NCBI GenBank assembly: GCA_964620125.1
Contig: CAZUGQ010000004.1
Location: 62,001 to 126,000 of the forward strand
DNA from: OLB6 sp964620125
GTDB taxonomy: Bacteria > Bacteroidota > Ignavibacteria > Kapaibacteriales > Kapaibacteriaceae
DNA: 64,000 nucleotides
Direction: 5' to 3'
The first letter of the stretch is position 1. Each line of letters opens with the position of its first letter. Positions 50,438-59,467 of the stretch are shown piece after piece. Under the pieces are notes generated by a model that worked only from the letters and a program-made list of their open reading frames with translations, searched no databases and had not been told where the DNA came from. Made by a program: the position numbers and the translations under genes.

Positions 50438-52212
50438 CGCAATCGAGTTGCCAGTTCGTCGAATGGTATGATCATGTAGGTGGGTACTCCAGATGGCGAT
50501 GTGTGTGGTGTTGTGCACGCAAAGAGGTCGGAAACCAGTTTCTGCATTTCGTCGGTCGTTAGACGGATTCCCTTGCGTATTGCTTGTTTTGCGGCATACA
50601 CCGCCGCAACACCTTCGGTTCTTCGATCACGTGGAATCATGCCAAGCGAACGCAGGGAGTCTAGAATGGCTCCAAGAATCTCCTCCTCACTGCCCGGCAT
50701 AACGTCCGTTGGTACGGCATGCACCTCAACCGTTGTCCCGTCATGAACGTCGAACCTGAATCCAAGCGTTTGCAGCTGCTCGGCATACTCCCGCAGCACC
50801 ACAACATCGCTTGGAGCAAGAGCAACGCGAACGGAAAACAGCAACGACTGTTCAGAATTCTTCGACCCATTCCCACGCTGTAGTGCCTTCTCATACAGTA
50901 TGCGCTCATGGGCTGCATGCTGGTCAATAACCACGAGACCCTCTTGTGTTGAGGTAACAACGTATTGCAGACCAATCTGCAGAACAGCGCTAGGAGCTGC
51001 AGCAGCACTGAACATAGACGGCGTCATGCTCGATGGTGCAGAGCGCACGGCACCTGTGCTTCCAAACCCCTGGAACACGTTAAGGTTGTGGCCGCCGCCA
51101 TGCGTGATTTCGCCGGTGAGTCGGTTTACATAGGTTGTACCGAATCCAGTTTGCTGCGGCAAACTTTGTAGGGGGCTTGAGGCAATCGGAACATCGGCCA
51201 GGAAGCTAGGAATTACTTCGGCTTTTCGCAGGGCTTGAGTAACGGCCGATTGCACCAGAAGGTAGGCAGACCTTTCATCATCAAACTTTACCTCATGCTT
51301 CTGGGGATGTACGTTCACATCAACGCGGTGAGGGTCGATCGTTACGTGCAGAACAAAAACCGGGTGTTGCCCGTGCTCTAGCAGATGCTCGTAGGCCGTA
51401 AGCACTGCATGTGCAAGCTGACGGCTAACGATTGGTCTCTGATTAAGGAAAAGGTACTGCCCACTCCTACTTTGCCTGGCATGTCTGGGTAACCCTACAA
51501 ACCCGCTAATGGCAATACCTGATTCGTTGCCATCCACGGCAAGCAAACCAGAGCCCCCTTCCAAACCAAGAATATCCAGGCAGCGGCGGTACAGATCCGA
51601 CGGCCGCACATCAAACACGAGTGTGTCGCCATCATAAAACGTGAACCGCACATCAGGTCGGCTGAGAGCCATGCGTTGCATGGTTTCGCTCACATGACGG
51701 AACTCGGTAAGGTCACTCTTGAGGAATTTTCGTCGGGCAGGAACATTGTAAAACAGATTTCGCACAAGAATCTGTGTTCCTGGACTCATGGCGATTGGCG
51801 TGCGCGTTGGTGGCGTGCCTGGCTTACTGGTGAGAAGGTGGCCGGTTTCATCCTGATGAGCATCGCGATGCTTGGAGCGGATCTCCACGTCGGCAACGGC
51901 CGCAATGGATGCCAGTGCTTCACCCCGAAAGCCCAGTGTGCGGATGGCATGCAGGTCCGATTCGGAAGCGATTTTGCTGGTTGCATGCCGAACAATACTC
52001 ATAACGAGATCATCGGCATTCATGCCCTTGCCATCGTCAATCACATGGACTGCCTGTTTGCCCGCATTGCGCACCACAACACTGATTGAAGTAGCACCCG
52101 CATCAAGAGCGTTTTCAACAAGCTCTTTCACAACACTCTCTGGCCGTTGCACCACTTCGCCCGCGGCAATCTGGTTTGCTAAGTACTCGGGCAGTATGTG
52201 GATGGTACTCAT
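50434..52212 (-). CDS. mutL: DNA mismatch repair protein MutL
   Basis: This 592-aa protein has the GHKL ATPase N-terminus (IAAGEVVQRPESVVKELVEN, DDGKGM, TLGFRGEALASI) and the MutL C-terminal dimer domain. The C-terminal segment VIDQHAAHERILYE fits the endonuclease motif DQHA(x)2E(x)4E, so the protein should nick DNA itself, as in bacteria without MutH. The other endonuclease motif, usually CPHGRP, is degenerate (TPHTSPSGVP). ATG 52212 opens the family sequence MSTIHILPEYLANQ and overlaps the CrtC-like stop (ATGA). AGCCCCCT motifs at 51170 and 51552 are in opposite orientation. Confidence 0.93.
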   Translation of the reverse strand: MSTIHILPEYLANQIAAGEVVQRPESVVKELVENALDAGATSISVVVRNAGKQAVHVIDDGKGMNADDLVMSIVRHATSKIASESDLHAIRTLGFRGEALASIAAVADVEIRSKHRDAHQDETGHLLTSKPGTPPTRTPIAMSPGTQILVRNLFYNVPARRKFLKSDLTEFRHVSETMQRMALSRPDVRFTFYDGDTLVFDVRPSDLYRRCLDILGLEGGSGLLAVDGNESGIAISGFVGLPRHARQSRSGQYLFLNQRPIVSRQLAHAVLTAYEHLLEHGQHPVFVLHVTIDPHRVDVNVHPQKHEVKFDDERSAYLLVQSAVTQALRKAEVIPSFLADVPIASSPLQSLPQQTGFGTTYVNRLTGEITHGGGHNLNVFQGFGSTGAVRSAPSSMTPSMFSAAAAPSAVLQIGLQYVVTSTQEGLVVIDQHAAHERILYEKALQRGNGSKNSEQSLLFSVRVALAPSDVVVLREYAEQLQTLGFRFDVHDGTTVEVHAVPTDVMPGSEEEILGAILDSLRSLGMIPRDRRTEGVAAVYAAKQAIRKGIRLTTDEMQKLVSDLFACTTPHTSPSGVPTYMIIPFDELATRLR

Positions 52213-53141
52213 GGAGCTGGCTGCCACGGAAGACGGAGGAAAGGACGAATCCATGGCGCAGCAAGCCTTCGCACGTTCATGTATTCGGCGATCCCACGCC
52301 CAAGGGAAACGCCGTCCTGGAAGTACTCTGCGATGTACCGCTGATAGAATGGACTGTTCTCAAGCACACGCACTCGTTTGGACGTAATCGTGTGCGTTGC
52401 ATGCCCTACACGGCAAACAAGGCTTACTACGGTGGGCACCATCAGACCCATAAGCGTTGGCCGCTGCTGCAGGTACGATGCGTTGATGATGTCATGTAGC
52501 TCATGGCTCCTACTCCCCTCCTGCGTTTGGCCACAGTGCACGAAGGGCTGTGTGGCATCTGGTGTGGCAAGATAGACGATGGTTCGGTCTTTTGTATGGA
52601 CTCGCCCCCAACACCATGTTCGAAAGTCCTCCTGCATGGCCCTGCAACCGGCATTCCTGTCTGCATAGGCCCATCCCTCGAACGTCTGATCCAGCACCGT
52701 GGTGCCGCGTTGCGTGAGTAGCACGCGCACGTGTGCCCTACACCGAGGCGCAACAAGCGTCCACGTATGATCGGCAGTAACCACGTTGTTCGACGGTTCA
52801 AGTTCCGCTCCCTTCAGTGTTATCTGCACGCTGCCTAGATGCAGATGGTTAGGGGGCTCATGGCGCGTGCCGCAGAATTCGAAGGCAATGCGTGACCCCT
52901 TGTAGTATACGCTTACCGCATATCCACAGTGATCATCGGCCTTCGCCATACCTGATGATTGTGCGGCTAGATAGTCCGGGCTCATTGGCATACCGCGAAA
53001 TGCAATGAGAACAACGGCCCAAACACCGTCATCACTCAGCACATCCGTATACTTCCAAGCGTAAGCGCCACTGTAGTCAAGCTCCACGGCCGGATGCCGG
53101 GAATTTCCGGTTAGCAATTGCATGAACAACGAATTTATCAT
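52209..53141 (-). CDS. CrtC-like carotenoid 1,2-hydratase
   Basis: This 310-aa protein matches CrtC (hydroxyneurosporene synthase) in its key blocks: YAWKYTDVLSDDGVWAVVLIAF (compare WWYVDALSDDG), MSPDY, DDHCGYAVSVYYKG, DHTWTLVAP and the block GWAYADRNAG with FRTWCWGRV. CrtC adds water to the terminal C1-C2 double bond of carotenoids, making the tertiary hydroxyl used for glycosylation in Chlorobi. The divergent gene 22 bases away is a CruC/CrtQ-type glycosyltransferase, which supports this role. No signal peptide is obvious. Start ATG 53141; ATG 53123 is an alternative that would leave more room for promoters. The stop overlaps mutL. AGCCCCCT motif at 52851. Confidence 0.7.
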   Translation of the reverse strand: MINSLFMQLLTGNSRHPAVELDYSGAYAWKYTDVLSDDGVWAVVLIAFRGMPMSPDYLAAQSSGMAKADDHCGYAVSVYYKGSRIAFEFCGTRHEPPNHLHLGSVQITLKGAELEPSNNVVTADHTWTLVAPRCRAHVRVLLTQRGTTVLDQTFEGWAYADRNAGCRAMQEDFRTWCWGRVHTKDRTIVYLATPDATQPFVHCGQTQEGSRSHELHDIINASYLQQRPTLMGLMVPTVVSLVCRVGHATHTITSKRVRVLENSPFYQRYIAEYFQDGVSLGRGIAEYMNVRRLAAPWIRPFLRLPWQPAP

Positions 53142-53163
53142 TTGGACCTGCGTAGGTTGAGCA

Positions 53164-54375
53164 ATGGTGTCTGCGATCTTCTTAGCCTACAACATTGCTA
53201 TCCTGGCAGTGCTCCTCGTGCTGCTGAGCATCTGCGTATACAATCTTCTGAATTTCACGTCGATGGCGCGGCCTCCTCGCGAGTTTGCGAACAACGCGAC
53301 TGCTGTTCCGAAGGAGTCTGATACGCTGCCGTACGTAAGCATCCTTGTTCCGGCACGCAACGAGCAGCGCGGCATCGATACCTGCGTTCGGAGTTTATGC
53401 CTGCAGGAGTATCCCGGTTTTGAAGTCATAGTACTTGACGATGGCTCCACCGATGCCACACCCGTCATTCTTGAGCACCTGCAGGAAGAGTTTCCTTCGC
53501 TCAGGGTTGTACAGGGCAAACCGCTACCCAGTGGATGGGTGGGGAAGTCGTGGGCTTGTCACCAACTTTCGCAGGCCGCCATTGGCACCGTGTTCATCTT
53601 CACTGATGCGGATACAGTTCACGCACCAGACATGATATCGAGTGCCGTGGCAACACTCAACGCTGATCAGCTCGACTTCTTTTCTGCAATTACGGATCAG
53701 ATGTTCGGCTCGTTTGGCGAGCATGTTGTGATTCCGATGGTACACCTCCTCTACTTTGCCTATGTACCGAACCGCCTCATCACCACGAACCCGCGAACGT
53801 CGCTTTCGGCAGCAAACGGACAGTTCATGTGCTTTCGGCGTACGGCATACGAAGCTGTTGGCGGTCATTGTGCTGTGCAGAATGCCTTGGTAGAGGACGT
53901 TTTTCTTGCACGAATTATGAAGCAATCAGGGTACCGCATTGCTCTGGTTGATGGTACCAACTTCGTATCGTGCCGCATGTACACGTCGGCATCGCAGGTC
54001 ACGGCGGGCTTTTCCAAAAACTTCTTTCCTGGCACCGGATACAACCTGCCGATAACAGTGGTGTTTCTGGTCCATCTGGCAACGGCCTATGTGTTGCCAG
54101 TTGCCTTTCTGGCTTCATCGTTTTGGCCACTGGCATTAGCGCAACTCAGTGTTGCGGCACTCATGCGGCTGCTTATCAGCATTCGATTTGGTATGCCTGC
54201 GTGGCATGCGCTCGTTCAACCGATTACCGCGGCTTGGTCAATTTTCATCGGCATCAACAGCATTCGCTGGGCATATTCGTCGTTGGGATCAACTTGGAAA
54301 GGGCGCAGCTACCAAGCCCCCTTCCGCAACGTTCAGTCAAACGAGGCAATCCCCAGGGAGAGATCCGATGCATAG
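53164..54375 (+). CDS. Membrane glycosyltransferase family 2, CruC/CrtQ-like
   Basis: This 403-aa protein has an N-terminal membrane segment (about residues 5-27), a GT2 domain and C-terminal hydrophobic helices (about 290-375). Catalytic-domain features are VSILVPARNEQRGI, IVLDDGSTDATP, the carotenoid/hopanoid GT phrase PLPSGWVGKSWACHQL, FIFTDADT (metal-binding DxD) and the acceptor region NALVEDVFLARIMKQSG. CruC and CrtQ glycosylate carotenoids at the membrane. Being divergent from a CrtC-like hydratase, it probably glycosylates the hydroxyl that enzyme makes; a different lipid acceptor is possible. It overlaps the next gene by 8 bases. AGCCCCCT motif at 54315. Confidence 0.75.
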   Translation: MVSAIFLAYNIAILAVLLVLLSICVYNLLNFTSMARPPREFANNATAVPKESDTLPYVSILVPARNEQRGIDTCVRSLCLQEYPGFEVIVLDDGSTDATPVILEHLQEEFPSLRVVQGKPLPSGWVGKSWACHQLSQAAIGTVFIFTDADTVHAPDMISSAVATLNADQLDFFSAITDQMFGSFGEHVVIPMVHLLYFAYVPNRLITTNPRTSLSAANGQFMCFRRTAYEAVGGHCAVQNALVEDVFLARIMKQSGYRIALVDGTNFVSCRMYTSASQVTAGFSKNFFPGTGYNLPITVVFLVHLATAYVLPVAFLASSFWPLALAQLSVAALMRLLISIRFGMPAWHALVQPITAAWSIFIGINSIRWAYSSLGSTWKGRSYQAPFRNVQSNEAIPRERSDA

Positions 54376-54772
54376 ACCCACCACCCTTGAGCAGATTATT
54401 GATCTGTTTCTGCTCCGCATAACGCCTCCCAACCACGCAACGGAACTGCCATACTACACTACGGGTTCCATCATGGCCGCAGCAGTGATGCGCCTGGCGA
54501 TTATTGGTGCCGTTGCGGTAGCCTTCAATGAACAGTACGGGTCCAGCGGCTGGTGGTGGACGGTGGTGATGTTAGCGGCCTGGGGCTTGGGTGTATACCC
54601 TGCATACCTGCAGTACAAGCGTTTCAACACCGAGGTGGAGCGCATCCAGGAGAGCACGTTATGTGGAGCGTGCCGTCACTTCAATCCAACTAATCAACTG
54701 TGCATGATCCTGGATGAACATGTAACCAATGCCGAACCTCCGTGCGGTGGCGAAAGTTGGGAGCCTCTGTAG
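54368..54772 (+). CDS. Membrane protein with C-terminal four-cysteine motif, unknown function
   Basis: This 134-aa protein has two transmembrane segments (about residues 32-52 and 60-80). The soluble C-terminal tail contains CGACRHFNPTNQLC, a further Cys in PPCGG and ends SWEPL, spaced C-x2-C-x9-C-x15-C. The cysteines suggest a metal or Fe-S site but nothing more can be said. The ATG lies inside the end of the glycosyltransferase gene (8-base overlap, different frame), so the two should be co-translated. No named family was recognised. Confidence 0.7.
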   Translation: MHRPTTLEQIIDLFLLRITPPNHATELPYYTTGSIMAAAVMRLAIIGAVAVAFNEQYGSSGWWWTVVMLAAWGLGVYPAYLQYKRFNTEVERIQESTLCGACRHFNPTNQLCMILDEHVTNAEPPCGGESWEPL

Positions 54773-54778
54773 TTCGCA

Positions 54779-54796
54779 GGCTGCGGTGTAGCAGCC
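54779..54796. terminator. Short inverted repeat between convergent genes
   Basis: GGCTGC-GGTGTA-GCAGCC lies in the 29-base gap between the convergent cysteine-motif gene and GWxTD gene. A bidirectional terminator is possible, though there is no long T run. Confidence 0.4.
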
Positions 54797-54801
54797 ATGC
54801 C

Positions 54802-56190
54802 CTACTTCTTAGCATTGTCGGCAATTGCAGTAAGCTTATAAACACCTCGTTCATCAATCTTGAAGGTAAAGGTTTTGCTAACTGAATTGGAGTACGTCCA
54901 GATTTCCTGTGGGTAGTTATCTGGTGCCAATTTCTTTTCGATGGTCGTTGGTGGACCATACAAGACGTAGACCTTTCCTCGCTCGGTATCCGCGCCATCC
55001 GGCTCTGCAATGGTGCTGAAAGCAAAGAACGCTTGGTCTAAACGCTTGTAGTACTCGGCTAGGCGTTCGTTATAGGTTGTTGTAGGCGTGGGGTCTTCCT
55101 TACGCCACCAGTTCATCAGGTTTAAGCGTCTCTGCCGGTCGTCGCCAGAGTTAATGGATTCAAGTTCATCTTCTTTCACGATGTACTTAAGTCCGTCAAT
55201 GGCATAGTCAATATTCCGCAAGGAGAGTGGCATCTTTTCCCACAGTATCCGGAATTGCGTTACAATGCTGTCCTGTGTTCCATTCCGCACGAGTTCTATG
55301 GCATAATTGCCGGGAACAAAACCCGTAACTGGAATAGGAACCTCTACAACGGCAATGTTTCGTGCGTGGGCTGCATCATCCATTGCTTCTAAATAGGGTG
55401 CTGCCGTGGTTGAGAGTTCGTACAGGTGATATCGCCGTGTGGTGCTGCTACGCACGCTGCCTTGTACCTCACTTACCTCCCACCAGCGAATATCTCGCGG
55501 TTCGTATGGTAGCTGGCGCACCGTATAGGTGTACTCTACTGGCACGCTGTCGGAGAGGAGAATGATTGCGCGTGCATCACGCGAGCCGAAGCTCACGTTC
55601 CCGGAAAGGACGTACGGACGTAACAGTTCTCTGCCCTGCTGTACCGTAGGTTCGACGAACATTGGCTGGGTAAGTAGGCGGCGGTGCTTGCGGGGATTGT
55701 AGGACACGTCCTGAAGCTTGAGTTTCTTCTGTGGGTTCTCTTTCTTTTCGAGTATCTCCAAAGAAATCGAATATGTACCGGGTCCAACCACAAAACGCTG
55801 CCACCCATAGTGGTACTCATTCTTGTTGTTTGTCTCTTCAAACGTATTCGTGTAGGCAACGTCTTCCCAGCGAAGCCGCTTGCGAATCACGCCCATCGTG
55901 TCACGAACTTCCATGCTTACTACCATGGGTGCCTTGAAGTTGCCGCCAACGTCAGCCGGATCGGTGACCTTCGTAAAGGTGAGAAAGTCGTTCGACATCC
56001 GAAAGAAAACAACAATGGCAGCACTATCAGGGTGATCCTCCGGCACGACATAGGCGTCTGCATGAAATCGTTCACCGTAGTCTACGAAGATGGTTTTGTC
56101 CAGTATGCTCTTCGGTTGAGCAAACAGGTTAGTGCCAAAGAGAAGATGCACTGCCAACAGCACACAATGTGCACACCAACGTTTGCTCAT
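54802..56190 (-). CDS. GWxTD domain protein, exported
   Basis: This 462-aa protein has an N-terminal signal sequence (MSKRWCAHCVLLAVHLLFGTNLFAQ). A beta-rich middle follows, then the GWxTD domain near the C-terminus: LMNWWRKEDPTPTTTYNE, EYYKRLDQAFFAFS, then RGKVYVLYGPPTTIEKK and PQEIWTYS. The domain is found in FCB-group exported proteins and has no assigned activity. ATG 56190 is chosen because GGGAG lies 7 bases upstream and the signal peptide begins there; the frame stays open 28 codons farther, into ruvX. Confidence 0.8.
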   Translation of the reverse strand: MSKRWCAHCVLLAVHLLFGTNLFAQPKSILDKTIFVDYGERFHADAYVVPEDHPDSAAIVVFFRMSNDFLTFTKVTDPADVGGNFKAPMVVSMEVRDTMGVIRKRLRWEDVAYTNTFEETNNKNEYHYGWQRFVVGPGTYSISLEILEKKENPQKKLKLQDVSYNPRKHRRLLTQPMFVEPTVQQGRELLRPYVLSGNVSFGSRDARAIILLSDSVPVEYTYTVRQLPYEPRDIRWWEVSEVQGSVRSSTTRRYHLYELSTTAAPYLEAMDDAAHARNIAVVEVPIPVTGFVPGNYAIELVRNGTQDSIVTQFRILWEKMPLSLRNIDYAIDGLKYIVKEDELESINSGDDRQRRLNLMNWWRKEDPTPTTTYNERLAEYYKRLDQAFFAFSTIAEPDGADTERGKVYVLYGPPTTIEKKLAPDNYPQEIWTYSNSVSKTFTFKIDERGVYKLTAIADNAKK

Positions 56191-56270
56191 GAGTAACTCC
56201 CATTGATTGCCCAGGTGCTGCAGCGGATTACGCAGAGGTGATTGGTTCATTGTTTGTTTTTGCTGATATC

Positions 56271-56696
56271 TCATCGCAGTTCGTCAAGAAAATCCTTGAG
56301 AATGATGGCAGCAGCCATAGCATCCTTGGTGCCCTTCGTTGCACGACGCTTGCGCCGTACACCGGTTACGTGCATAAGCTCACGTGCACGCTGCGTGCTA
56401 AAGCTTTCATCGACCTCGATAACGGGACGCACGGTGCGCTGACGTAGCTCCGCAATGAATCGTTGGATCTGTTCGATGATTGGACTTGTGCTGCCATCCA
56501 CCCTGCGAGGAACACCAACAAGGACTACGTCGATCCGATCTTCCTCCAACCGCTTGAGCAGCACATCCCAGAGGCGTGCGTTATTCTCAACTACTGGACG
56601 CGTGTTCACGGAGATATGTAACTCATCGCACACGGCCACCCCGATGCGAGCTTCGCCATAATCCAGTGCTGCTATACGCTTATGCAACAAGTCCAC
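56271..56696 (-). CDS. ruvX: Pre-16S rRNA nuclease / putative Holliday junction resolvase YqgF
   Basis: This 141-aa protein shows the RNase H-like YqgF fold: IAALDYGEARIGVAVCDE (catalytic Asp), VVLVGVPRRVDGS, VIEVDESFSTQRA (second acidic site) and the KGTKDAMAAAIILKDFL end. YqgF processes the 5' end of 16S rRNA; resolvase activity is also proposed for the family. GTG start, 9 bases from the stop of the histidine kinase gene upstream. Confidence 0.9.
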   Translation of the reverse strand: MDLLHKRIAALDYGEARIGVAVCDELHISVNTRPVVENNARLWDVLLKRLEEDRIDVVLVGVPRRVDGSTSPIIEQIQRFIAELRQRTVRPVIEVDESFSTQRARELMHVTGVRRKRRATKGTKDAMAAAIILKDFLDELR

Positions 56697-56705
56697 GATC
56701 TGTCG

Positions 56706-58991
56706 TCAGGAAATTGTTGAAGATTCGGCTGCTTGAGCGTTTAGTGGGATGCGGAACACAACCTGCGTACCAGCACCGGGTTCGCTGGTTACTCGCAGCG
56801 AGCCACCATGCATGTGGGTAACATGCTGCATGATCATCGTGCCGATACCTGTGCCAGAGCCGTCCTTGGCTGTTGTAAAGTAGGGCTTCATCATGTTCTC
56901 CAAGGTGAGGGTATCCATGCCTACACCTGTGTCGGACACGCGGATGTACACGTTGTTTCGGTCAAACCATGTGGCAATCTCCACGGTACCCTGCTTGCCA
57001 CGTAGCGACTTGATTGCATTCTCAATGGCATTGCGAACAGCTCTGGAGAGTTTGAGATTGTCAACGTTCATCATCGTTCCGCGCAACTTCATCACGAAGT
57101 TCACGTGTGGAAACATGGCCGCATCAAATTCATGCCTCAGTTGAGTACAGAACTCAGCACTGTGAACAGGCGACCGCTGCAGTTCTTCGGACCTTCCAAC
57201 ACTTACAAGATCTCGAACACGCTGAATCAGAACATCGGTTTGAAACAGTATTCTTCGAACACGTTCGCGATCGTGCTCAGACATGTGATCAGACAAATGT
57301 TCAGCATTCAGTCGGATGGTGCTCAGATTGGTTTGCATGTCGTGAGCAAGTTGTGCCCAGTTCACTAATCGCCGCCGTTCTAACGCTTCCGTAATGTCAA
57401 TGCCCGTAATCACGATTGCCCGCAGCCTACCAAGAGTTCCCCACAGTGGTTGTGCGGTGAACATGTACTCGCGCTGCTCATCATCATCGTGTACCTCCAC
57501 CTTTCTGTTTACTGGACGCCGAACGGTAAGGGCCGTCGTCATGAAGTCCTGCACACCTGCAACACCATGATGCCGCATGTAGGCACGGTACAGCCTGCGC
57601 ATCGGCACCTTGGCAGTAAGCCGTAACAGCCTTGCTCCCCGTTCGTTGGTGCGCAACAAACGTCCAGCCGCATCAAGCACAAATACAAGGCCCGCACCGG
57701 GTACCTCAAGCATGGCCTCTAAAAATCTACGCTGCCTGCGCAGCACAACTAGAAGAGACAGAATAACCACAACAAGGATGGCTGGCAGCACATACGGACC
57801 GGTTCGTACCAGAGCTTGAAACAACCACCAGAGAGGATGAGAACTGCGTCGGAGCACTACCGTTTTTCCACGGGTTGCCAGCAGTAACTCGTCAGCCCTC
57901 CGTGATACGTGGAGTAACGGACCTTGTGGGACGGCAACATGATCGGCCGATTCCAGACGTCCGCGAACCACGGTAACCAATCCCCCAGCATAAGTAACCA
58001 TCACTGTGTCAGCTAGTGCAACAACCTGATGCGGGATGCCATACTCAGCTGGTAACTCTACTCCGTTTTCAAGGGCTGAGGGCAGGTGTTCGGCCCGTGC
58101 AATGGTCAGGTGATAACGTCCTTTCACCTCCACAGCCGCCGCAATGTGCGGCTCACCATCAAGGCTCAGGCAAGTGATGTGCTCGGCGGGTATTGGAAGA
58201 GCAATGGTTCGAACGCTACTGGTGCTGGCATCGATGAGGCTTACCTGCGATGTATGATGAGCGTCAACTGGTGATACCACTGCAATAGGTTTGCCCAGAG
58301 GGTACAATCGTGACGTTGTTGCCAATGGCACGCTTGGTGCAACACGACGCCGCAGCAGGGTGTCAACCATACTGGCGTACGCAACCCCGCCTACATCGTG
58401 AACGAAGATGGCAAGCCATTGCTGTGTACCAAGTGCTGCGCCGAACACCCTCTGCTCTAACGGCTCAAGCCGAAGTGGTCTTAACTGCGGGTCAAGCACG
58501 AATACTATGCCTGCGGCAACGATGAGCACATGCGACCTGTCAGCACGGGCTTCGATGCGCGGAGACTGATCTGCAGTTATGGTTATCTCGGAAGGAAGAG
58601 GCGTAAACGCTACCTGGCGCAAAAGGCTATCCAGCAGCACAGCTTCGTAGTTCTGACCTGCGATGCGAATCAGCACCACCATGTTTCGCCACACGGCAAC
58701 ACTTCGAATGTCCGTCCCCTCGAGTGCCCGGCGAAGTTCTCTACCCGACGGATCCACAATGCTCAATGCCGGTTCGCGACTCTGCCAAGCGGGCCGCGAG
58801 CGATGCACGAGGAAGTTCTTGCCAAGGTGCTGAACCGATGCAACCCATTGGCGCTGTTCAATCCAACCGGATGGCAGCGACGCATCGGCGAACACTGCCT
58901 GACTGCCAGTTAGCAGCATCAACAGTACGGTGCACCAAAGGCCCTGATGTGTTGAACTACGCAGGCACCACCTCGCACACAACCCATGCAT
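56706..58991 (-). CDS. Membrane sensor histidine kinase with beta-propeller-like sensor and PAS domain
   Basis: This 761-aa protein has an N-terminal signal/membrane segment, about 370 extracytoplasmic residues of repeated beta-strands (propeller-like), a transmembrane segment (about 400-420, YVLPAILVVVILSLLVVL) and a PAS-like domain (about 430-530). A kinase core follows, with H-box AQLAHDMQTNLSTIRLNAEHL, N-box NAIENAIKSL, DTGVGMD and GTGIGTMIMQH. It should autophosphorylate on the His of the H-box. No response regulator is adjacent. Start uncertain: ATG 58991 is used, giving a 35-base overlap with ispF; a start 13 codons upstream is also open. Confidence 0.82.
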   Translation of the reverse strand: MHGLCARWCLRSSTHQGLWCTVLLMLLTGSQAVFADASLPSGWIEQRQWVASVQHLGKNFLVHRSRPAWQSREPALSIVDPSGRELRRALEGTDIRSVAVWRNMVVLIRIAGQNYEAVLLDSLLRQVAFTPLPSEITITADQSPRIEARADRSHVLIVAAGIVFVLDPQLRPLRLEPLEQRVFGAALGTQQWLAIFVHDVGGVAYASMVDTLLRRRVAPSVPLATTSRLYPLGKPIAVVSPVDAHHTSQVSLIDASTSSVRTIALPIPAEHITCLSLDGEPHIAAAVEVKGRYHLTIARAEHLPSALENGVELPAEYGIPHQVVALADTVMVTYAGGLVTVVRGRLESADHVAVPQGPLLHVSRRADELLLATRGKTVVLRRSSHPLWWLFQALVRTGPYVLPAILVVVILSLLVVLRRQRRFLEAMLEVPGAGLVFVLDAAGRLLRTNERGARLLRLTAKVPMRRLYRAYMRHHGVAGVQDFMTTALTVRRPVNRKVEVHDDDEQREYMFTAQPLWGTLGRLRAIVITGIDITEALERRRLVNWAQLAHDMQTNLSTIRLNAEHLSDHMSEHDRERVRRILFQTDVLIQRVRDLVSVGRSEELQRSPVHSAEFCTQLRHEFDAAMFPHVNFVMKLRGTMMNVDNLKLSRAVRNAIENAIKSLRGKQGTVEIATWFDRNNVYIRVSDTGVGMDTLTLENMMKPYFTTAKDGSGTGIGTMIMQHVTHMHGGSLRVTSEPGAGTQVVFRIPLNAQAAESSTIS

Positions 58992-59427
58992 GCACTCCCT
59001 CGCCACGTCCCACATAACCAAGGTGTTCACTCGTGGTGGCCTTTACGCTCACACGATCCATCGGCAGGTGGCAGAGTGCTGCAATATTCTCACGCATCGC
59101 TTTCTTGTAGTTACCAATCTTCGGAGCCTGAAGTACAAGCGTGCAATCAACGTTGCGTACCACGTAACCGGCAGAATGCAACAGCCCTACGGCATGCCGC
59201 ACGAACACATCACTGGAAGCCCCCTTCCACTGCGGATCACTATCTGGGAAGTGGTCGCCAATGTCGCCCAGTGCAAGGGAACCCAACAATGCATCAACGA
59301 GTGCATGCAGCACCACATCTCCGTCGCTGTGAGCTACCGTACCCACATCCGACGGAATGTGTACCCCCCCAAGCACGAGGGTTTGGGAAGGGGCTAAGGC
59401 ATGAACGTCGAAGCCAAGGCCAATCAT
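58957..59427 (-). CDS. ispF: 2-C-methyl-D-erythritol 2,4-cyclodiphosphate synthase
   Basis: IspF makes the cyclodiphosphate intermediate of the MEP isoprenoid pathway, the precursor route for quinones and carotenoids. The 156-aa protein has GLGFDVHAL (metal ligands D7, H9), LGGVHIP, AHSDGDVVLHALVDALLG, GDIGDHFPDSD and the C-terminal KATTSEHLGYVGRGEG. Length is normal with ATG 59427; 35 upstream codons are non-conserved and overlap the xseA promoter. AGCCCCCT motif at 59218. Confidence 0.95.
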   Translation of the reverse strand: MIGLGFDVHALAPSQTLVLGGVHIPSDVGTVAHSDGDVVLHALVDALLGSLALGDIGDHFPDSDPQWKGASSDVFVRHAVGLLHSAGYVVRNVDCTLVLQAPKIGNYKKAMRENIAALCHLPMDRVSVKATTSEHLGYVGRGEGVHAWVVCEVVPA

Positions 59428-59456
59428 GATGTTGCCCGATACGTTGTGCTGAATGC

Positions 59457-59464
59457 TAGCTTTG
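59457..59464 (+). promoter_or_regulatory. -7 promoter box before xseA
   Basis: TAGCTTTG matches TAnnTTTG and ends 3 bases before the ATG at 59468, favouring that start and a leaderless mRNA. Divergent from ispF. Confidence 0.5.
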
Positions 59465-59467
59465 GCG

